From Planctomycetales bacterium (lineage in GTDB: Bacteria > Planctomycetota > Planctomycetia > Isosphaerales > Isosphaeraceae): a stretch of DNA of 36,649 nt. Where the stretch lies: contig DAIDHE010000227.1 of the NCBI GenBank assembly GCA_027459775.1, positions 1 through 36,649 of the forward strand, read 5' to 3'. Each line of letters opens with the position of its first letter. Position 1 is the first letter of the stretch. Shown here in pieces: positions 24,168 to 32,391 of this stretch. Below the pieces are notes generated by a model that saw only the letters and a list, made by a program, of their open reading frames with translations, did not search any database and was not told the DNA's origin. The position numbers were made by a program, and so were the translations under genes.

Positions 24168-24857
24168 ATGCTCAAACGACAGATCAAGGCGATCTATTAC
24201 GCCGTCGCAGGCCCCATGATGCACGCCAGCGGCGCAGTCTATCGCTTGTTCCTGGCCCCGCGATCGGGCGTGGTCAAGGTCCAGCTTGGGCCAGGCCAGA
24301 AAAACTACTTGCCCGGCTGGATCAACGTCGACGCCAACATCTTCACCGGCAAGTGCGACGTCTGGGCCGACCTCCGACGCAAGCTTCCGTTCCGCGACGA
24401 GACCATCGACCTGATCGATTCGCACCACGTCGTCGAGCACCTGCCCGACATTGCGTTCCACTTTCGCGAAATCCACCGCTGCCTCAAGCCCGGCGGCTGT
24501 TTTCGCATCGGCGGTCCCAACGGCGACGCCGCCATCCGAAAACTCGCCGAGGGCGACTCCGACTGGTTCATCGACTAGCCCGACAGCAGACGCAGCCTGG
24601 GCGGGCGATTCGAGAACTTCATCTTCCGCCGCCAAGAACACCTCACCATCCTGACCTACTCATGGCTCCACGAACTGGCCTCCGACGCCGGCTTCCACAG
24701 CATCAGGTCCTGCAAGCCGGGCCGAGAAACATCGTTCGGCGAATGGATCGACCACCACGTACTCACGATGGAGCCCGAGACCACCCCCGACATGCCCCAC
24801 AGCCTGATCATTGAGGGAATCAAACCCACCGACCTCGCTCGCCAACAATCGGCCTAA
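24168..24857 (+). pseudogene. SAM-dependent methyltransferase interrupted by one in-frame amber codon
   Basis: ATG 24168 has GGGAGG four bases upstream. Codons 1-136 encode a class I SAM methyltransferase start: VQLGPGQKNYLPGWINVDA (SAM loop), FRDETIDLIDSHHVVEHL and EIHRCLKPGGCFRIGGPNGD. Codon 137 (24576-24578) is TAG. The same frame then continues for 92 sense codons with family-like sequence (GGRFENFIFRRQEHLTILTYSWLHELASDAGF, and finally PHSLIIEGIKPTD) to TAA at 24855-24857. A single change TAC to TAG (Tyr to stop) explains the interruption, as the context IDxPDSRRS suggests an aromatic residue. It is either a recent pseudogene, a sequencing error or stop read-through. There are no other frameshifts. 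It is flanked by repeat copies 4 and 5. Confidence 0.85.
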
Positions 24858-24958
24858 ACGCGGTCGTCCAAAGGGGAAGGCTGGAACAACAGGGGCCTGC
24901 GCAGGAATCACCGTTACAGCTCCGTGTGGTGCTAACTCCCAGCCTCCTTCAAGCAATT

Positions 24959-25040
24959 CAAAGGGGTCAGGACTCTTTGATACGCCTTATCGCGATTGAA
25001 TCGGCGTGATATAGCCTATTTATGAGTCCTGACCCCGTTG
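24959..25040 (+). repeat. 82-bp palindromic repeat, copy 5
   Basis: Left arm intact; right arm has one change (CCCCGTTG). The core lost CTGATCTGGCTTG but has a perfect ACGCC/GGCGT pairing (24-28 with 45-49). Only ATT separates it from copy 6. Confidence 0.93.
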
Positions 25041-25043
25041 ATT

Positions 25044-25125
25044 CAAAGGGGTCAGGACTCTTTTATGCGTCTGATCTGGCTTGCACACGCGGAACATAGC
25101 TCATTAATGACTCCTGACCCCTTTG
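25044..25125 (+). repeat. 82-bp palindromic repeat, copy 6
   Basis: Differs from copy 7 at only three of 82 positions (41, 55, 68). The right arm has one change that creates a C-C mismatch. Core GCGT (24-27) can pair with ACGC (44-47). A further decayed right end (GTGACCCCTTTGTTTTGG) follows at 25132-25149. Confidence 0.95.
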
Positions 25126-25289
25126 ATTTGGGTGACCCCTTTGTTTTGGGGCGACACCTTGCCGTGAGACGAGCGATCCATAAGGATGAGAACTCACTCG
25201 GCCTAGTGTTTTGGAGTGCGCGAGAGGCTCGGATTCTGAACCAGATCCTCAAGTCCCCGGGAGCGACCGTGAAAACCGCGAGATTCGAC

Positions 25290-28200
25290 ATGAAGACGCC
25301 ATTATCCATCGCCTTGGTCTTGATCGGAAGCCTGTCGCTGTTACACGCCGCGTGGGGGCAAGTCAGAGGGCCTGGCGATGGGCGCGGAGCGAGCCAAGCC
25401 GGGGCCGAGGCCAGGTCGGCGGCGTCGGAGGCCGCCAGGAAGCTCGCGGTGGCGCCTGGGTATCGCTGGACGACTACCGTCGCGACCGGCGACGCCAGCG
25501 CACCCGGCAGGGGCCGCGTCATCCTGGGCCAGACCGAAAAGGATGGCTTCACGCGGGTCGCGATCCCCGCCGAATCGGGTCGGCTCGAGTTCGTGACCCG
25601 TGCCGGCAAGACCGCAGTCCTGGACGAAGGAAACTGGCGGGCTTGGGCCAGGGCGCAGGCGCCCGCGTCGAACCGGGGGGGCGGGCGAGGTGGGATCGAT
25701 CCTCGAACGATCGTCAGTTTCAAGACGCCGGTCGACCAGGCCGTGGACTGGATCGGCAAGGCCGCTACCTTTCGCCGCGACGGCGACATCGTCACGGCGA
25801 CGCTGAGCCCGGACACCGCCCGGGCGCTCCTGGAGGCGAACGGACCACCGCGTCGGGGCCGGCCCGCCGGACGAGGCGCGAGCGCCGTCGACGCCCCGAT
25901 CACGGATCCGCGCGGCTCGCTCACGTTCCGGGTCAAAGCCGGCGTCTTGACCGAGTTTTCCCTCACGCTCGGCGGCTCGCGCAAGATCCTCGAGAACGAG
26001 GTCAACCTTGATCGGACGACCACGACAAAGATCAGCGACATCGGGGCCGCGAAGGTCGAGATCCCCGAGGACGCCAGGGAGATCGTGGACGCGCTCGTCG
26101 CCGGGGTCGAGCCCAAGGTTTTCGTGCCCGAGCCTGGATTCCAGAAGCTGTTTGACGGCCGGAGTCTCGCCGGCTGGGAGGGCCGGCCGGGGTTTTGGTC
26201 GGTCGAGGACCACGCGATCGTGGGCCGGACGACCAAGGCGAACCCGACCCGCGGCAATACGTTTCTGTTCGCCCGGTCGGCCGGCAAGAATCGGATCGTG
26301 GACGACTTCGAGCTCCGGCTTTCGTACCGGATCACGGCGGACAACGACCGGGGATTCGCCAATTCGGGCATCCAGTATCGCAGTCGCGATCGGGGGAATT
26401 TCGTTGCGGCCGGCTACCAGGCGGACATGGAGGCCGGCCCGCGGCACACGGGGATTCTGTACGACGAGGCCGGGGGCGCTGGCGGGCGTGGGGTGATGGC
26501 CGAACGGGGCGAGAAGGTCACATGGACCTCGGACGGGCGCAAGGAGACGACCGGGCGACTCGGCTCGGCGGCGGAGATCGGGGCGAAGATCAAGAAGGAC
26601 GATTGGAACGAGTACGTCGTCATCGCCCGCGGCAATCATCTACAACATTTCATCAATGGCGTCGCGACCGTGGACGTGATCGACGATTTCGCGGCGAAGC
26701 GGCTCGATTCGGGGATCCTCGCGCTTCAGCTCCACGCGGGCGAGCCGATGACGGTCCGGTTCAAGGACATTCGCATCAAGCCGCCCGGCACGGCCGCCGA
26801 GTCGGCCGCCGCCAACCTGCGCGTGGCCAAGGGGTTCAAGCTCGACCAGATTTACCCGGTTCCGAAGGAGACCAAGGGCTCGTGGGTCGCGCTTTGCGTC
26901 GACCCCAGGGGCCGGCTCATCGCCGCGGACCAAAGCGGCAAGCTCTATCGCATGACGCCGCCCGCGCCGGGCGAGAGCGGCTCGATCGAGCCCGAGGCGA
27001 TCGGGGTCGACCTGGCCGGCGCACACGGGCTGCTTTATGCCTTTGACAGTCTGTACGCGATGGTGAACGAGCGCGGAACGCACGGCCTCTATCGCGTCCG
27101 CGACACCGATGGCGACGACCGCTACGACGAGGTCAAGCTGCTGCGCGAGATCCGGGGCGGGGGCGAACACGGCATGCACTCGATCGCCCTCTCGCCCGAT
27201 GGCAAGTCGCTGTACGTGGTCTGCGGCAACTCGACCCAACTCACGAAGGTCGATTCGTCGCGCCTGCCCCTCACCTGGGGCGAGGACAATCTGGCGACCC
27301 GGATTCCGACCGGCTTCATGGTCGACTCGCTGGCGCCGCAAGGCTGGATCGCCCGCACCGACCCCGACGGCAAGACGTGGGAACTGATCGCGGCCGGCTT
27401 TCGCAACCCGTTCGACATCGCGTTCGATCGAGACGGCGAGCTATTCACATATGACGCGGACATGGAATGGGACATCGGAGAGCCCTGGTACAGGCCCACG
27501 CGGGTGAACCACGTCATCAGCGGCGCGGAGTTTGGCTTTCGCAATGGCTCGGCCAAGTGGCCCGCCTATTCGATCGACAGTTTCGGGGCGGTCGTCGACA
27601 TCGGACCGGGCTCGCCGACGGGGATCACGTTTGGCTACGGCGCGAAGTTTCCGCGGAAGTATCAGGACGCCCTGTACATCAGCGACTGGAGCTTTGGGAA
27701 GCTACGGGCGGTCCATCTCAGGCCCGAGGGGGCCAGCTACAGCGCTGAGGTGGAGGACTTCATCAGCGGGCAGCCGTTGCCGGTGACCGACGTGGTCGTC
27801 AATCCCCGTGACGGCGCGATGTATTTCGCCGTGGGGGGCCGGGGCACGCAGTCGGCGCTCTATCGCGTGACCTACACCGGCGGCGAGATCGACTCGCCGA
27901 GCGCTCCGGCGCCGCCGTCCCACGCGCTTCGCGACTTGCGGCGGAAACTGGAGACCTACCACGGGCATGCCGACCCAGCCGCGATCGAAGCCGCGTGGCC
28001 GTATCTGGGCGACCAGGACCGGGCGATCCGCTACGCCGCGCGGATCGCGGTGGAATGGCAAGATCCGGCGCAATGGCGGGACAAGGCCCTGACCGAGACC
28101 GAACCGCGAAAGGCGATCACCGCGCTGGTGGCCCTGGCCCGTGTGAGTGGCCGGGACAAGCTCAACCGCAAGCCAAGCGACCCCGCGCCTGATCCCGCGC

Positions 28201-29243
28201 TCGAGGGCCGGATCCTGGCCGCGCTCGATGCGATTGACTGGTCGCGGCTGGGCCGCTTCGATCGCGCCGACTTGCTGCGCGCTTATGCTCTGACGTTTAT
28301 CCGTCTAGGAAGGCCCGGCGCGGATGCGACCTTGCGGCTGGTCGCGAAGTTCACCCCGCTGTTCCCGGTGAAGACGGTGGAGGCGAATCTTTTGCTGGCC
28401 GAGATCCTGGCCTACCTGCAAGCGCCCGAGGCCGCGCCGAGGATCATGGCTGCGCTGCGGGAAGCGCCCACGCAGGAGGAAAAGATCCAGTACGCGCTCA
28501 TTCTGCGGGGGCTCAAGGCGGGCTGGACCCGGGCGCTTCGGGAGGAGTATTTCCGCTGGTTCATCACCGAGGCGGCGGCCTACCGGGGGGGCAACACCTT
28601 CGCCAGCTCGCTGAGGACGATCAAGGCCCAGGCGATCGAATCGCTGAGCGAGCAAGAGCGGACCGCGCTCAAGTCGATCCTGGACGCGCAACCCGCGGGG
28701 AAGTCGCCCCGGGAGTTGTTGGCGGCTCGCAAGACCGTCAAGGAGTGGACCGTCGCCGAGCTGGTTCCCATCGTGGAGCGTGGGCTGGGTGAGCGTCGCG
28801 ACGCCGAGCGAGGCCGCCGGCTGTATGGCGCGGTCGCGTGCGCGGCCTGCCACCGCCTGGGAACGGAGGGGGGCGGCGTCGGACCCGATCTGACGGCGGT
28901 CTCCGGCCGGTTCAACGTCCGCGACCTGCTCGAGGCGATCGTCGAGCCCAGCAAGGTGATCAGCGACCAGTACGGCGCGGTCACGATCGCCAAGAAGGAC
29001 GGCCAGTTCATTACCGGCCGCGTGGGGAACCTCTTCGGCGACTCGCTCAGCGTGATCGAGGACATGTTCGACCCGGGCCGGGCCACCAACGTGAGGCGAG
29101 GCGACATCGAGGAGATGAAGGCGTCACCCATCTCGCCGATGCCCGTCGGGCTGCTCAACAGCCTCACCGAGGACGAGATCCAGGATCTGGTCGCGTACGT
29201 CCTGCGGCGGGGCGATTCGCAAGCGAGCGCACTCGGACATTAG
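25290..29243 (+). CDS. multidomain secreted protein: DUF1080 hydrolase domain + PVC-type membrane-bound dehydrogenase propeller + HEAT-like region + C-terminal heme-binding domain
   Basis: Protein of 1317 aa from ATG 25290, with a signal peptide (PLSIALVLIGSLSLLHAAWG). The upstream frame runs into repeats 5 and 6 and is not used; GTG 25269 is possible. Residues 30-275 form an N-terminal region of unknown family. Residues about 285-505 are a DUF1080 domain (GFQKLFDGRSLAGWEG ... VRFKDIRIKP), a family that includes 3-keto-disaccharide/glycoside hydrolases and lyases. Residues about 515-885 are a propeller like the PVC-type membrane-bound dehydrogenases (GLYRVRDTDGDDRYDEV, GFRNPFDIAFDRDGELFTYDADMEWD). 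Residues about 890-1150 are helical, HEAT-like. The C-terminal domain carries CAACH (C1184, C1187, H1188) and EPSKVISDQYG, the planctomycete heme-binding domain. It probably couples glycoside cleavage with oxidation in the periplasm. Confidence 0.9.
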   Translation: MKTPLSIALVLIGSLSLLHAAWGQVRGPGDGRGASQAGAEARSAASEAARKLAVAPGYRWTTTVATGDASAPGRGRVILGQTEKDGFTRVAIPAESGRLEFVTRAGKTAVLDEGNWRAWARAQAPASNRGGGRGGIDPRTIVSFKTPVDQAVDWIGKAATFRRDGDIVTATLSPDTARALLEANGPPRRGRPAGRGASAVDAPITDPRGSLTFRVKAGVLTEFSLTLGGSRKILENEVNLDRTTTTKISDIGAAKVEIPEDAREIVDALVAGVEPKVFVPEPGFQKLFDGRSLAGWEGRPGFWSVEDHAIVGRTTKANPTRGNTFLFARSAGKNRIVDDFELRLSYRITADNDRGFANSGIQYRSRDRGNFVAAGYQADMEAGPRHTGILYDEAGGAGGRGVMAERGEKVTWTSDGRKETTGRLGSAAEIGAKIKKDDWNEYVVIARGNHLQHFINGVATVDVIDDFAAKRLDSGILALQLHAGEPMTVRFKDIRIKPPGTAAESAAANLRVAKGFKLDQIYPVPKETKGSWVALCVDPRGRLIAADQSGKLYRMTPPAPGESGSIEPEAIGVDLAGAHGLLYAFDSLYAMVNERGTHGLYRVRDTDGDDRYDEVKLLREIRGGGEHGMHSIALSPDGKSLYVVCGNSTQLTKVDSSRLPLTWGEDNLATRIPTGFMVDSLAPQGWIARTDPDGKTWELIAAGFRNPFDIAFDRDGELFTYDADMEWDIGEPWYRPTRVNHVISGAEFGFRNGSAKWPAYSIDSFGAVVDIGPGSPTGITFGYGAKFPRKYQDALYISDWSFGKLRAVHLRPEGASYSAEVEDFISGQPLPVTDVVVNPRDGAMYFAVGGRGTQSALYRVTYTGGEIDSPSAPAPPSHALRDLRRKLETYHGHADPAAIEAAWPYLGDQDRAIRYAARIAVEWQDPAQWRDKALTETEPRKAITALVALARVSGRDKLNRKPSDPAPDPALEGRILAALDAIDWSRLGRFDRADLLRAYALTFIRLGRPGADATLRLVAKFTPLFPVKTVEANLLLAEILAYLQAPEAAPRIMAALREAPTQEEKIQYALILRGLKAGWTRALREEYFRWFITEAAAYRGGNTFASSLRTIKAQAIESLSEQERTALKSILDAQPAGKSPRELLAARKTVKEWTVAELVPIVERGLGERRDAERGRRLYGAVACAACHRLGTEGGGVGPDLTAVSGRFNVRDLLEAIVEPSKVISDQYGAVTIAKKDGQFITGRVGNLFGDSLSVIEDMFDPGRATNVRRGDIEEMKASPISPMPVGLLNSLTEDEIQDLVAYVLRRGDSQASALGH

Positions 29244-29476
29244 GCCGGGGCAGGTCGTTGGCCCGATCCGAGCCGTCGGCGTGGCGGACAGACACTGGAA
29301 AGGCGCGCACCGAGCCGTCGGAGCGGTTGCGGAGCGGCTGCTAGGCATGTTCACTCACCGATGCACGGCGATCCGCTGAACGCGACAATTGCAAGGCGCT
29401 CGTTGGCTGAAGAGGGCGGTCGACTTTATAATCCATGATTGGGCGCGGAAGTCGGCGATTTGTGTGGAGGGCAGTC

Positions 29477-29965
29477 GTGGAATCACTCAAGGATTTTATC
29501 GCGTCGCAGGCTGAAAAGCTCCGGAACGAGGAATCCCAGGCTGCCCGAAAGCGCGACGAGTGGGTGGGGGCTGTCGATCGCCTGAATGAGCAGATCAGGG
29601 AGTGGCTCACCTCCGCGGACCCGGATCACGCAATCCTTGAGGTGCGCGAAACTCCGTTCCAGCTTCGAGAGGAGGGAATCGGTGGTTACGAGGCTCGCGG
29701 TCTGCTGATCCGCGTGGGACGGCGAGAAATCCGCGTGGCGCCTATCGCCCGAAACGTCGCGGGTCCGTTGTCCGAGACGGGCGTCATCCACGTCAACCGA
29801 GCATTTGGGCGTGTGGATCTGACCGACGGCTTGCAAAAATACATGATCTTCAGGGTCGAAAAGGAACCTGAGGATCGGTGGCGCATCATCAAGCAGGACG
29901 GGTATCGGATGCAAGGGTTCGACCTCCGTGCGTTCGAGGAAGCCTTCAAGGCCTTGTTGGAATGA
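29477..29965 (+). CDS. uncharacterised protein, first gene of an HEPN-type pair
   Basis: Protein of 162 aa. GTG 29477 is set by a GGAGG six bases upstream; the ATG at 29435 is rejected. Residues about 1-45 are charged and helical, likely coiled coil (SLKDFIASQAEKLRNEESQAARK, DRLNEQIREWL). The remainder is alpha/beta, with GLLIRVGRREIRVAPIARNVAG and a C-terminal YMIFRVEKEPEDRWRIIKQDG segment followed by a helix. No family is recognised. It overlaps the next gene by ATGA (29962-29965), so the two are coupled. By position it could be the antitoxin or the regulator/effector partner of the HEPN protein, but nothing in its sequence proves this. Confidence 0.8.
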   Translation: MESLKDFIASQAEKLRNEESQAARKRDEWVGAVDRLNEQIREWLTSADPDHAILEVRETPFQLREEGIGGYEARGLLIRVGRREIRVAPIARNVAGPLSETGVIHVNRAFGRVDLTDGLQKYMIFRVEKEPEDRWRIIKQDGYRMQGFDLRAFEEAFKALLE

Positions 29966-30501
29966 TCGACCTTGATGAAGCCTGGAGTTGGTATGTCACG
30001 ACCCGGAATCAGCTCCACCTGTTCGCCAGGCTCGGCCAGAAGCACTGGGCTGGGCTGCCGTGGGAGGGCTCGCTCGGCAGGGACGATCATCTGAAGGGCC
30101 TCGAATCCGAGGCGATCGTCGCGGGCTCGGAGTTCTGTCTGGAACATCTCGACGATTTCGCGGTCCTGATCCTTTTTTCCGTGTTTGAGTCCATTATCCG
30201 GGATCAGGTGCTCTCCGAGGTCGAGGACGAGAAAGGTCGGATCAGGAACGAGGTGGTCCTTCAGATCGTGAATGACGGCACTGAAGTGATCGAGCATGGC
30301 GGCTTCTACCGCGTGCTGCAAGTCTTCAAGGGTCGCGACGCTGGCCTTGTCGAGGCGGTCAATCAAGTGCGAAGGTATCGCAATTGGGTTGCGCACGGGC
30401 GTCGGACCTCGCAGCCGGATTCGGTCGATCCCGAGACGGCTTTCAGACGGCTGAAAAACTTCCTCGGTATCCTGGGGATTGGCGCTGCCGGAGGCTCCTG
30501 A
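29962..30501 (+). CDS. HEPN-like protein with R-N-x3-H ribonuclease-type motif
   Basis: Protein of 179 aa, all-helical by eye. Near the C-terminus the motif R140-N141-W-V-A-H145-G (R-x4-H with polar residue after Arg) matches the active site signature of HEPN RNases, in a helix context EAVNQVRRYRNWVAHG. A preceding long helix (FAVLILFSVFESIIRDQVLSEVEDE) fits the fold's dimer or packing helix. HEPN domains occur in RNA-cleaving toxins and defence systems. ATG 29962 overlaps the stop of the preceding gene (ATGA). I assign it to the HEPN superfamily by the motif only; RiboL-PSP- and MAE_28990-type families are the closest remembered examples. Catalytic activity is unproven. Confidence 0.7.
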   Translation: MIDLDEAWSWYVTTRNQLHLFARLGQKHWAGLPWEGSLGRDDHLKGLESEAIVAGSEFCLEHLDDFAVLILFSVFESIIRDQVLSEVEDEKGRIRNEVVLQIVNDGTEVIEHGGFYRVLQVFKGRDAGLVEAVNQVRRYRNWVAHGRRTSQPDSVDPETAFRRLKNFLGILGIGAAGGS

Positions 30502-31161
30502 ACTGGCGATGACGCCCCGCGCCGGCTGCGCAGCGGACCGGCCTGCAATGCTCGGCGCAATACAATGACACTTGTCGGCCCTTGCTCATCGCACGGCTTG
30601 TCAGTGAGGAGAAACTGGCAGCATCGGCGAAAGCCTGGTGGCCCTTGAACGTAGCACGAGTGTGGGCCGAATTCCAAGGTTTTCAAGCTTCTCGGGTGGA
30701 AAACGGACGTCATACCGTGGACAGAAACCGCACGAAATTCTCGACTTCGGCGCTGGGCGACGAAACTTCGGCGATCCTAACGTGCTGATATGCATATGAT
30801 TGACGTCAATGATGCCGACTTTTCTTCACGGACCAGCCGTGCGATGAACAACGGCCACCAGGGATAAGTCCGACTTGTCACTCTTGCCGCGGAAGGCCTG
30901 CCTCGGTTCGTGACCGATGTAGCTCATCTCGTGGCGTAAGGGAGGTTCGCCGACCTTGTCGTGTCGAAAGAGCGTCGGATCCTCGTCGTGGGGCCGAAGG
31001 ACGTGCACTGTAGTTGAGAGCTCATGTCGTCAGCCATGGCCTTCTGCTCGCCGATCATGCGGGCGTCCCAGACCTTCGCGCAGCGACAGCGTTTTCGAAG
31101 ACTCTCTGCGCTGCCTGGCCTGCGTTGCCCAAAACGCGTGGGGTAGTTGAGGTCGAGTCTT
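30502..31161. other. 660-base region without a confident gene
   Basis: No frame has convincing family features. Minus-strand frames at 30826-31008 and 30924-31238 overlap in different registers and could be fragments of a decayed gene (segments HDEDPTLFRHDKVGEPPLRHEMSYIGHEPRQ and ADDMSSQLQCTSFGP, read separately), but this is speculative. Base composition is more even than in the neighbouring genes. No tRNA-like or terminator-like structure was seen. Confidence 0.4.
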
Positions 31162-32295
31162 TCACTCGTTCTCGGCTCGAACCAGGTGATGGTTGAACAC
31201 ATGGAACGAGTTGCCGAACGGCTGATTGCCCGCGTCAACCTGCCGCACTTGAGATGTCTCCCACCCGCGTGCCAAAATCATGACTCGCTGGGGAGGCACC
31301 GGTACGGATCCTCGCCTCGGGGGCCGCGGATCTTCTGCCGGAGGGGGAGTCCATTGATAGGCGTTTCCCACGAGGGGACGAAGGTCATTGCGATTCCCAG
31401 CGGCCGCAGGCTGGCCCTGCGCGACCAAGTTCAACGTAGGCACCAGAAAACTCTTGGGAAAACGCGGACCGGCTTGATTGGCTGGCACGATCCTGCAGTT
31501 CGTTGTGCTCGGGACGGCGACGTAGACGGTTTGGTTTTGATAGAGCAGGAATCCCTGGGCTGGTACTGCATCGGGTTGTGGTTCGATCGGATAGATTTGA
31601 TGCTGATTCCACGCGAGATTCCTTATCACTTGAGGCCAGTTGTTGGGTTGACCAAGCACCTGTTGGTGCAGGTATGGCCATGATAAGAAGCCCCATCGCG
31701 TCACGTCCCACTGAGGCAGGTTATACGGCTCTGGATCGAAATGTTGTAGGTGGTCGTTGAAAAACGCCGAGACCGCCTCGGTCGGGTCTGGGACGATGGC
31801 CAGGAACCATGGGTCAACACGGTATCCGGTTAGCAGCGTCGCCGCATTCCGTACGACCCGGTTGTTGCCGAGGCTCCAGCGCCGCGCGAACATGTCGGGT
31901 GGAAACCCTTGCTCGAGATTGTGAGCCTGTTGGATGAGCCGTACCTTTCGGTACAACTGAACGAACAGGGACGAGCTCTTGCTTCGATCGCCGTCGAGGA
32001 ATGTCAGAAAGTCGTCCCACTGGTCGTAGATCGTCCTCGGGGCTCCGGTGTCAGTGGAGACCTTGGCTTCGGCCAAGACGGCTCTCGTTGTGGCATCGAC
32101 GTAGTCGAGAAGGATCAAAAGGTCAGGGTCGCCATAATCTGAAAATGACTGCTCGACGATGAGTTTGGCGCAATTGATCTCGTTGAATGTGGGTGCGGGC
32201 CGAACGAATGGGAAAGTGCACCACGACAGGAAACTCTCCAGCCGGGCCACGGGTTCATTACTGTACCGGATGTCGTTACTGAGCGCGTTGATCAT
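31162..32295 (-). CDS. uncharacterised protein with PD-(D/E)xK-like motif
   Basis: Protein of 377 aa from ATG 32295. The sequence directly upstream in frame (VELLRYSERG) reads like part of the conserved N-terminus, so the true start may be TTG 32319 or another non-ATG codon; an AGGAGG lies further upstream. Residues 40-80 show a pattern seen in PD-(D/E)xK nuclease folds: Glu48 in a helix, P57-D58 at the start of a strand (DPDLLILLDYV), then E76-A-K78 in the next strand (RAVLAEAKVS). The middle is aromatic-rich (LPQWDVTRWGFLSWPYLHQQ). No other domain is recognised. Lower GC than neighbours suggests recent acquisition. It is likely nuclease-like, but this rests on a short motif. Confidence 0.65.
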   Translation of the reverse strand: MINALSNDIRYSNEPVARLESFLSWCTFPFVRPAPTFNEINCAKLIVEQSFSDYGDPDLLILLDYVDATTRAVLAEAKVSTDTGAPRTIYDQWDDFLTFLDGDRSKSSSLFVQLYRKVRLIQQAHNLEQGFPPDMFARRWSLGNNRVVRNAATLLTGYRVDPWFLAIVPDPTEAVSAFFNDHLQHFDPEPYNLPQWDVTRWGFLSWPYLHQQVLGQPNNWPQVIRNLAWNQHQIYPIEPQPDAVPAQGFLLYQNQTVYVAVPSTTNCRIVPANQAGPRFPKSFLVPTLNLVAQGQPAAAGNRNDLRPLVGNAYQWTPPPAEDPRPPRRGSVPVPPQRVMILARGWETSQVRQVDAGNQPFGNSFHVFNHHLVRAENE

Positions 32296-32391
32296 TCCGC
32301 GTTCCGAGTAACGGAGCAATTCAACCGACGTTTTCTCACTCCCTCCTGGCCGGACGGCGCATTTTCCGGCCGAGCCTTCGCCCGGGCGAAC

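Noticed and set aside
19767-25125. CRISPR array
   Set aside because: Repeats are 82 bp, palindromic over their ends, irregularly spaced (from 3 bp to several kb) and separated by genes; no cas genes.
25062-25131. Tiny ORF inside repeats 6 and 7 (begins MRLIWL)
   Set aside because: Present only in the two nearly identical copies; other copies lack the ATG or diverge in frame, so there is no sign of coding selection.
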